From Erysipelothrix sp. (lineage in GTDB: Bacteria > Bacillota_I > Bacilli_A > Erysipelotrichales > Erysipelotrichaceae), in assembly GCA_012520695.1 (NCBI GenBank), contig JAAYNU010000162.1, positions 1 through 5,102 of the forward strand: a stretch of DNA of 5,102 bases. Reading direction: 5' to 3'. Every line of letters starts with the position of its first letter. Position 1 is the stretch's first letter. The position numbers and the translations under genes are program-made. Positions 1 to 5,102 of this stretch are shown here, piece by piece. Under the pieces are notes generated by a model. That model did no database searches. It worked only from the letters and a program-made list of their open reading frames with translations, and was not told the DNA's origin.

Positions 1-158
1 AGTTTATCTTGATTCGTATCAAAAATTACATTACCACTATTGATATAGGTTTGAACTTCTGTATAGCCCAAGTCAATGAATAGTGCCTTCAGCTCTTTCA
101 TATCAACCTTATTCTTACCGCCAACATTAATCCCTCGTAACAGTGCGACATATTTCAT
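1..158 (-). CDS. DUF1697 family protein, N-terminal part (cut by window edge)
   Basis: Only the first 52 codons are in the window; the rest lies beyond the left edge. The translation opens [20 protein letters not shown] and continues through a [10 protein letters not shown] segment at about residues 38-47. Both blocks are the hallmark N-terminal motifs of the DUF1697 family (Pfam PF08002), usually soluble proteins of about 180 residues whose biochemical role is not established. The ATG at 156-158 is chosen because an AAGGAG ribosome site (168-173) lies 9 nt upstream and the family motif begins within seven residues. It is probably a stand-alone gene, since the eno terminator ends just upstream and a TGCTAAAAT promoter-like element lies between. 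No function can be assigned from context. The family call is confident; the biological role is unknown. Confidence 0.85.
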   Translation of the reverse strand, partial: MKYVALLRGINVGGKNKVDMKELKALFIDLGYTEVQTYINSGNVIFDTNQDK

Positions 159-180
159 TGAAGTGAACTCCTTTTTAACT

Positions 181-189
181 ATTTTAGCA
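181..189 (-). promoter_or_regulatory. Putative extended -10 promoter of the DUF1697 gene
   Basis: On the minus strand this reads TGCTAAAAT: a TGn extension followed by TAAAAT, five of six matches to TATAAT. No good -35 hexamer lies 17 nt upstream, because that position falls inside the eno terminator hairpin. Initiation about 7 nt downstream would put the start near base 174, almost on the AAGGAG ribosome site, giving a leader of only about 15 nt. This is inferred from sequence only. Confidence 0.45.
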
Positions 190-190
190 C

Positions 191-218
191 AAAAAAAGGA
201 ACACCGAAGTGTCCCCTT
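191..218 (-). terminator. Rho-independent terminator of the pgk-tpiA-eno operon
   Basis: Read on the minus strand, a 10-bp stem (218-209 with 204-195) encloses a TTCG loop closed by C-G, the very stable cUUCGg tetraloop. A run of seven T (197-191) covers the foot of the stem and continues past it. Two stem pairs (213/200 and 216/197) are G-U wobbles on the minus transcript but would be A-C mismatches on the plus strand. The hairpin is therefore built for leftward transcripts. It begins 8 nt after the eno stop codon and should end the glycolytic transcript. Confidence 0.92.
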
Positions 219-226
219 ATGTTAAA

Positions 227-1525
<1,299 letters not shown>

Positions 1526-1534
1526 TTAATATGT

Positions 1535-1540
1535 CCTCCT
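1535..1540 (-). promoter_or_regulatory. eno ribosome binding site with long spacing
   Basis: A perfect AGGAGG lies in the 28-nt tpiA-eno gap, ending 12 nt before the eno ATG, longer than the common 6-9 nt. An in-frame ATT directly before the ATG would have 9-nt spacing, but ATT starts are rare. [11 protein letters not shown] also matches normal enolase N-termini, so the ATG is kept. A full-strength site here fits high independent translation of enolase. Confidence 0.8.
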
Positions 1541-1550
1541 TTTATATAAA

Positions 1551-2294
1551 CTATTTAATTGCGTCAATAATTGCTTTAAATGATTCAACTTCTAATGAAG
1601 CTCCACCAATCAATGCACCATCAACGTCTTCTTGAGACATGTATTCTTCGATATTGTCAGGTTTAACTGATCCACCGTATTGAATACGAACACCAGCTGC
1701 AACATCATCACCGAATAAGTTACGAACTTCATCACGAACGATTGCGCACGTATCTTGAGCGATTTGAACGGTAGCTGATTTTCCAGTACCGATTGCCCAA
1801 ACTGGCTCATAAGCGATAACTAATGTTTTCACATCGTTTGCTTCAAGACCACTTAAGCAACCTGAAACTTGTTTACGAACAACTTTTTCTGTTTTACCAG
1901 CTTCGTATTCGAACAATGTTTCACCGACACAAACGATAGGTGTAATTCCAGCAGCAATACTTGCAGCCGCTTTTTTATTAACGTCTTCATCTGTTTCGTT
2001 AAAGTATTGGCGACGCTCTGAGTGTCCTAGAACAACCCATTTAACGCCTAGTTCTGAAAGCATTTCTACTGATACTTCACCAGTATAAGCTCCATTTGCA
2101 GCCCAGTGAACGTTCTCAGCAGCTACATGAACCTTTGAAGCAGCATTCACTGAAGTGTGAAGTGCTGTAAACGGAACCGCTACACCAAAGTCAGCTTTAT
2201 CCGTAGCATAAGCATCAACACCATCAAAGAAAGCTTGTGCTTGTGCATTTGTTTTATTCATTTTCCAGTTACCAAATATAATTGGTTTTCTCAT
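1551..2294 (-). CDS. tpiA: Triosephosphate isomerase
   Basis: This enzyme interconverts dihydroxyacetone phosphate and glyceraldehyde 3-phosphate in the cytoplasm as a TIM-barrel homodimer. The protein has 247 residues, near the usual 248-253. Asn9 and Lys11 lie in FGNWKMN (7-13), the electrophile His91 in VVLGHSERRQYF (87-98), and the catalytic base Glu163 in AYEPVWAIGTGK (161-172). That last segment also contains the mobile loop 6. The phosphate-binding segments are YGGSV (206-210) and IGGASL (229-234). All catalytic residues are intact. The ATG at 2292-2294 gives the standard MRKPIIFGNWK opening and begins 3 nt after the pgk stop. The only ribosome site is a short AGGA inside the last codons of pgk, so translation is probably coupled to pgk. 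It is the middle gene of pgk-tpiA-eno. Confidence 0.98.
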   Translation of the reverse strand: MRKPIIFGNWKMNKTNAQAQAFFDGVDAYATDKADFGVAVPFTALHTSVNAASKVHVAAENVHWAANGAYTGEVSVEMLSELGVKWVVLGHSERRQYFNETDEDVNKKAAASIAAGITPIVCVGETLFEYEAGKTEKVVRKQVSGCLSGLEANDVKTLVIAYEPVWAIGTGKSATVQIAQDTCAIVRDEVRNLFGDDVAAGVRIQYGGSVKPDNIEEYMSQEDVDGALIGGASLEVESFKAIIDAIK

Positions 2295-2297
2295 TAA

Positions 2298-3497
2298 TTA
2301 TTTATCCTGAATTGCCGCTATACCAGGCAATTCTTTTCCTTCCATAAATTCAAGACTTGCACCACCACCAGTTGAGATGTGAGTAATGTCATCCTTGAAA
2401 CCAAGTTGAATTGCTGCAGCAGCGGAATCTCCACCACCAATAACACTCAACACACCAGGAATTTCAGTGATTGCCTTACATACTTCTAATGTACCCGTAG
2501 CAAACGCTGGGAATTCGAATACGCCCATAGGACCATTCCAAACCACAGTTTTCGCATCTTTAAGAGCTTCTTTAAATTCTGCAATTGATTTAGGACCAAT
2601 ATCAAGACCCATTTGATCAGTAGGCATCTTATCAGCATCAACGACAGTTGGAGTAGCATCTGCAGCGAATGCAGGAGCAACCACAGTGTCAACTGGAAGG
2701 ATTAATTTATCCCCAGCTTTTTCAATGATTGTCTTCGCAATATCAAGACGATCCATTTCAACCAATGATGTACCGATTTCGTAACCCATTGCTTTGTAGA
2801 ATGTATAAGCCATTCCACCACCAACGATAACCTTATCAGCAACATCTAATAAGTTTTCAATAACTGAGATCTTATCACTTACTTTAGCACCACCTAAAAT
2901 CGCAACGAATGGATGTTTAGGAGCATAAATTGCTTCTGATAAGAATTTAACTTCTTTTTCTACTAAGAAACCAAGTGCTGAAGGTAGAATTTCTGCAATA
3001 CCTACTGTTGACGCATGAGCACGGTGAACCGAACCAAATGCATCTGTAACAAATAAGTCACCTAAGCTTGCCCAATATTTCGCAAGATTTACATCATTTT
3101 TACTTTCGCCCAATTCATAGCGCGTGTTTTGCATTAGGACAATCTCCCCGTCCTGTAATGCTTCAACTGCATCTTCTAACGCTTTACCGCGAGTTACTGG
3201 AACAAAGTTAACCTTTGTTTCTGGCAACAACTTTTGTAAACGAACTGCAACAGGAGCCATATCATTCTTAGCTTTATCTGCTTCAGTCTTCACAGGGTCC
3301 TTATGATCGACTTTACCCAAGTGCGACATAAGAATAACCTTTGCGTTATTCTCAATCAAATATTTGATTGTAGGAAGTGCACCATTGATACGGTTATCAT
3401 CTGTAATGACTCCATCTTTCAATGGAACGTTGAAATCTACACGTACAATGACACGTTTACCAGCGACATCTAAATCACTGACTGTTCTTTTTGTCAT
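2298..3497 (-). CDS. pgk: Phosphoglycerate kinase
   Basis: PGK transfers phosphate from 1,3-bisphosphoglycerate to ADP, a substrate-level ATP step of glycolysis in the cytoplasm. The protein has 399 residues, a normal length for bacteria. The N-domain holds the 3-phosphoglycerate site: VRVDFNVP (18-25, with Arg19, Asp21, Asn23), Arg36 in DNRI, SHLGK (58-62), Arg126 in NTRY, and HRAH (158-161, Arg159). The C-domain holds nucleotide-binding elements: GGAKVSDK (202-209, Lys205), GGGMAYTF (226-233), WNGPMGVFE (320-328), GGGDSAAA (354-361) and GGGASLE (377-383). The segment LMQNTRY has Gln123 where many PGKs have Glu; this does not touch the core catalytic residues. It is the first operon gene. 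The ATG at 3495-3497 has a perfect AAGGAGG 6 nt upstream and a good promoter behind it. Confidence 0.98.
   Translation of the reverse strand: MTKRTVSDLDVAGKRVIVRVDFNVPLKDGVITDDNRINGALPTIKYLIENNAKVILMSHLGKVDHKDPVKTEADKAKNDMAPVAVRLQKLLPETKVNFVPVTRGKALEDAVEALQDGEIVLMQNTRYELGESKNDVNLAKYWASLGDLFVTDAFGSVHRAHASTVGIAEILPSALGFLVEKEVKFLSEAIYAPKHPFVAILGGAKVSDKISVIENLLDVADKVIVGGGMAYTFYKAMGYEIGTSLVEMDRLDIAKTIIEKAGDKLILPVDTVVAPAFAADATPTVVDADKMPTDQMGLDIGPKSIAEFKEALKDAKTVVWNGPMGVFEFPAFATGTLEVCKAITEIPGVLSVIGGGDSAAAAIQLGFKDDITHISTGGGASLEFMEGKELPGIAAIQDK
2305..2308 (-). promoter_or_regulatory. tpiA ribosome site inside the pgk 3' end
   Basis: AGGA is formed by the CAG GAT codons near the end of pgk and lies 10 nt before the tpiA ATG. 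It is weaker than the pgk (AAGGAGG) and eno (AGGAGG) sites. With only 3 nt between the pgk stop and the tpiA start, translational coupling is the likely way tpiA is translated. This is inference from spacing. Confidence 0.6.
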
Positions 3498-3503
3498 AAA
3501 TTG

Positions 3504-3510
3504 CCTCCTT
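3504..3510 (-). promoter_or_regulatory. pgk ribosome binding site
   Basis: The perfect AAGGAGG lies 6 nt before the pgk ATG, the strongest ribosome site in the window. It settles the pgk start and fits very high expression of the first gene of a glycolytic operon. Confidence 0.9.
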
Positions 3511-3523
3511 ATTTACCTAGTTC

Positions 3524-3552
3524 ATTATACCAAATCTAAGACACATACACAA
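3524..3552 (-). promoter_or_regulatory. Promoter of the pgk-tpiA-eno operon
   Basis: On the minus strand a perfect TATAAT (3529-3524) is preceded by TGG, making an extended -10. A partial -35, TTGTGT (3552-3547, matching the TTG half of TTGACA), sits at the optimal 17-nt spacing. Transcription would start near base 3517, giving a leader of about 20 nt before pgk. The window shows no catabolite-response (cre) site or obvious long operator here. The AT-rich ATTAATAATT just upstream of the -35 may help RNA polymerase contact; that last point is speculation. Confidence 0.8.
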
Positions 3553-3563
3553 TTATTAATCCC

Positions 3564-3627
3564 TTCACAAGCATAAAAGGCAAGAAAAAAGCAAGAAACT
3601 CACTCAACGATGAAACCCGCTTGTGAA
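3564..3627 (-). repeat. 9-bp inverted repeat spanning the end of the small HMA-like gene
   Basis: TTCACAAGC (minus strand, 3627-3619) and its exact reverse complement GCTTGTGAA (3572-3564) are separated by 46 nt. The first arm is inside the last codons of the small gene, and the second lies between its stop and the pgk promoter. The intervening RNA is T-rich with CTTGC repeats (TTTCTTGCTTTTTTCTTGCC). No compact U-tailed terminator was found here, so this long-range stem is the only visible structure at the 3' end. A chance repeat cannot be excluded. Confidence 0.4.
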
Positions 3628-3791
3628 ATTGCTTGCTTACTTGCATGCACGATGTCATTTGAACCCTCAACCGTAACCGAACCCGTAGCGATACTAATAC
3701 TAAATTCAGCACGCGTATTCTCAAGTTCAGATCGAAGACGATCCACATCCTCCTGAGACTTTAAACTCTTAACAAAGATAATATGTTTCAT
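3600..3791 (-). CDS. Small HMA/CopZ-like protein lacking the CxxC metal site
   Basis: This 63-residue protein begins MKHIIFVKSLKSQEDVDRL. It has the length and predicted beta-alpha-beta-beta-alpha-beta order of a heavy-metal-associated (HMA, ferredoxin-fold) domain: strand 2-9, helix about 12-26, strands about 30-36 and 38-42, helix about 45-57, and a closing QAGFIVE like the QAGYxVE end of CopZ proteins. Where CopZ has GMTCxxC, it reads SLKSQED, and the whole protein has no cysteine. It therefore cannot bind Cu(I) in the usual way. The ATG at 3789-3791 is chosen because GAGGTGG lies just upstream; an in-frame ATG at 3807-3809 would sit on the far side of that ribosome site. It follows the copper ATPase gene in the same direction, after a hairpin. 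A copper-related, regulatory or degenerate role is inference; the fold call is moderate. Confidence 0.7.
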   Translation of the reverse strand: MKHIIFVKSLKSQEDVDRLRSELENTRAEFSISIATGSVTVEGSNDIVHASKQAISQAGFIVE

Positions 3792-3810
3792 ATAACCACC
3801 TCTTACCACT

Positions 3811-3819
3811 ATTTTAACA
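3811..3819 (-). promoter_or_regulatory. Putative extended -10 promoter of the small HMA-like gene
   Basis: The minus strand reads TGTTAAAAT, a TGn extension plus TAAAAT. No clear -35 is found at 16-18 nt. A start about 7 nt downstream would give a leader of roughly 13 nt with the ribosome site near its 5' end. The same layout, with a nearly identical 16-base block, precedes the DUF1697 gene, which raises confidence in both. Confidence 0.45.
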
Positions 3820-3854
3820 CAAACAGAACATCACTTACCTTACATTCAATCTGA

Positions 3855-3883
3855 AATGCACCCCCAATTCTTGGAGGTGCATT
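3855..3883 (-). terminator. Hairpin after the copper ATPase gene
   Basis: A 13-bp stem (3883-3871 with 3867-3855) closes a GAA triloop, beginning 12 nt after the ATPase stop codon. One pair (3875/3863) is a G-U wobble on the minus transcript but an A-C mismatch on the plus strand, so it is suited to leftward transcripts. The tail (TCAGATTG) is not a proper U run. Termination may be incomplete, or the stem may instead protect the mRNA 3' end. Some transcript may continue into the small HMA-like gene. Confidence 0.65.
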
Positions 3884-3895
3884 CATTTTCATATA

Positions 3896-5102
3896 TTAAA
3901 ACTTAACTTTGAATTTTCTTAGACGAAGCGCATTCGATACAACTGAGACAGAACTCAGCGCCATCGCAGCACCCGCAATCATTGGATCCAGTAAAGGTCC
4001 GTTGAATAGGATTCTAAAGACACCCGCAGCAAACGGAATACCAATGACGTTATAAGCAAACGCCCAGAACAAGTTCTGTTTAATATTACGCATTGTAGCC
4101 TTACTTAAAGCAAGAGCACCCACGACATCCTTGATATTATCTTTCATCAATACAATCTTCGCAGATTCTATCGCAACATCCGTACCCGTACCAACCGCAA
4201 TACCAACATCAGATTGAACAAGCGCAATCGCATCGTTAATCCCATCACCAACCATCATGACCTTTTTACCCTCTTTTTGAAGAAGCTCAATATTACTTGC
4301 CTTCTCATCCGGTAAAACCTCAGCCAATACATGATCAATACCAATTTGTTTCGCAATGGCTGCAGCAGTATCCTTATGATCACCCGTCATCATGATGACA
4401 TCAATGTTCATATCAAGAAGTGCTTTAACCGTTTGTTTTGCTTCATCTTTAATTGTATCCGCAACCGCAACGACACCGATTACTTCTCCCTCAAGAGCCG
4501 CGATCATTGCTGTTTTACCATCCTTCGCAAACGAAGATATAGCATCAACATATGTTGTAATATCAATGTTTTGTTCAGCCATTAATTTCTCATTACCAAC
4601 ATAAAGCATCTTACCATCGTATTCACCCTCAACACCACGACCCACGAGGTTATTGAAGTTTTCAACGCCATTAAATTCACTGCCCAACTCCTCAGCACCC
4701 ATAACAAGCGCTTGAGCAAGAGGATGCTCTGACATACGTTCAATAGAACCCACAACACTCATGAATGCTTTATCATCCATTTCAGTACTGATATCAGTTA
4801 CAACAGGTTTCCCATGTGTTAAAGTACCCGTCTTATCAAAGACAACTGTATCAATGTGACTTGCTTCTTCTAAACTCTCAGCAGACTTAATGAAGATACC
4901 ATTTTGAGCTCCAACACCCGTACCCACCATAATGGCAGTAGGCGTAGCTAGACCCAAGGCACAAGGACACGCAATAACTAAGATCGTTACAAAGATTGTG
5001 AGACTCAACTCAACATCCCTTGTGAACGCAAACCATAAGAGACCCGAAACAATTGCAATCACGATAACAACCGGTACGAAAACTCCCGATACCTTATCAA
5101 CC
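3896..5102 (-). CDS. copA: Copper-exporting P1B-type ATPase, C-terminal part (5' end outside window)
   Basis: This membrane pump uses ATP to move Cu(I) out of the cytoplasm. About 400 C-terminal residues are present of the usual 700-800; the metal-binding N-terminus, first helices and actuator domain lie beyond the right edge. Visible in order: a transmembrane helix (about 5093-5030), the CPC ion-site helix (Cys codons 4967-4969 and 4961-4963), the phosphorylated Asp in DKTGTLT (codon 4835-4837), SEHPLA of the ATP-binding domain (near 4726), MMTGD, GDGIND (4249-4232), and two last helices. Those helices contain AYN and MALSS, the pattern of Cu(I)/Ag(I) pumps. Reading is open through the GTG at 5060-5062, which encodes an internal Val ([10 protein letters not shown] lies before it). 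After GDGINDA the usual Pro is Ile. The gene is named copA by motif; silver transport is possible. Confidence 0.93.
   Translation of the reverse strand, partial: VDKVSGVFVPVVIVIAIVSGLLWFAFTRDVELSLTIFVTILVIACPCALGLATPTAIMVGTGVGAQNGIFIKSAESLEEASHIDTVVFDKTGTLTHGKPVVTDISTEMDDKAFMSVVGSIERMSEHPLAQALVMGAEELGSEFNGVENFNNLVGRGVEGEYDGKMLYVGNEKLMAEQNIDITTYVDAISSFAKDGKTAMIAALEGEVIGVVAVADTIKDEAKQTVKALLDMNIDVIMMTGDHKDTAAAIAKQIGIDHVLAEVLPDEKASNIELLQKEGKKVMMVGDGINDAIALVQSDVGIAVGTGTDVAIESAKIVLMKDNIKDVVGALALSKATMRNIKQNLFWAFAYNVIGIPFAAGVFRILFNGPLLDPMIAGAAMALSSVSVVSNALRLRKFKVKF

Noticed and set aside
3498..3599. Catabolite-response (cre) or CggR-type operator before pgk
   Set aside because: I looked for a TGnAAnCGnTnnCA-like palindrome and for tandem CggR-like repeats and saw none close enough to report.
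3536..3748. Minus-strand frame overlapping the small HMA-like gene and the pgk promoter
   Set aside because: It overlaps a better-supported gene in another frame, runs across the pgk promoter, and its translation is a low-complexity Leu/Val/Arg string.
3807..3809. Upstream ATG as the start of the small HMA-like protein
   Set aside because: It would put the GAGGTGG ribosome site inside the coding region and lies at the putative transcription start. The ATG at 3789-3791 has correct spacing.
5060..5062. GTG as the true start of the ATPase
   Set aside because: The frame stays open to the window edge with conserved helix sequence ([10 protein letters not shown]) before it, so this GTG is an internal Val codon of a truncated gene.

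Overview
The window looks like a core chromosomal segment of a low-GC Gram-positive bacterium (Bacillota). The evidence is strong AGGAGG-type ribosome sites, TATAAT-type promoters with TGn extensions, U-tailed hairpin terminators, and a pgk-tpiA-eno gene string. The protein sequences suggest a lactobacillus-like or Erysipelotrichia-like lineage, but genus cannot be fixed by eye. Every supported gene lies on the minus strand, so transcription runs from the right edge to the left edge.

In transcription order: (1) 5102-3896 is the C-terminal half of a CopA-type copper P1B-ATPase, cut by the window edge and closed by a strong hairpin. (2) 3791-3600 is a 63-residue protein with the size and probable fold of a CopZ/HMA copper chaperone, but with no cysteine at all. 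(3) 3497-227 is a tight glycolytic operon, pgk (phosphoglycerate kinase), tpiA (triosephosphate isomerase) and eno (enolase). It has a good promoter before pgk, 3 nt between pgk and tpiA, 28 nt between tpiA and eno, and a textbook terminator with a cUUCGg loop after eno. (4) 158-1 is the N-terminal part of a DUF1697-family protein, cut by the left edge.

The three glycolytic enzymes serve the triose-to-PEP part of glycolysis. The two genes usually linked to them, gapA and gpm, are absent from this cluster and must be elsewhere if present. The ATPase would export Cu(I). The small HMA-like protein sits next to it but cannot bind copper by the usual CxxC route, so any copper role is inference.

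I do not see an undescribed multi-gene system. The points most worth a second look are the cysteine-free HMA-like protein, a Pro-to-Ile change in the ATPase GDGIND(A)P motif, and a nearly identical promoter-leader block before the two small stand-alone genes. There is no gene-free stretch longer than about 105 bases, and I saw no tRNA, rRNA, CRISPR array or insertion sequence.
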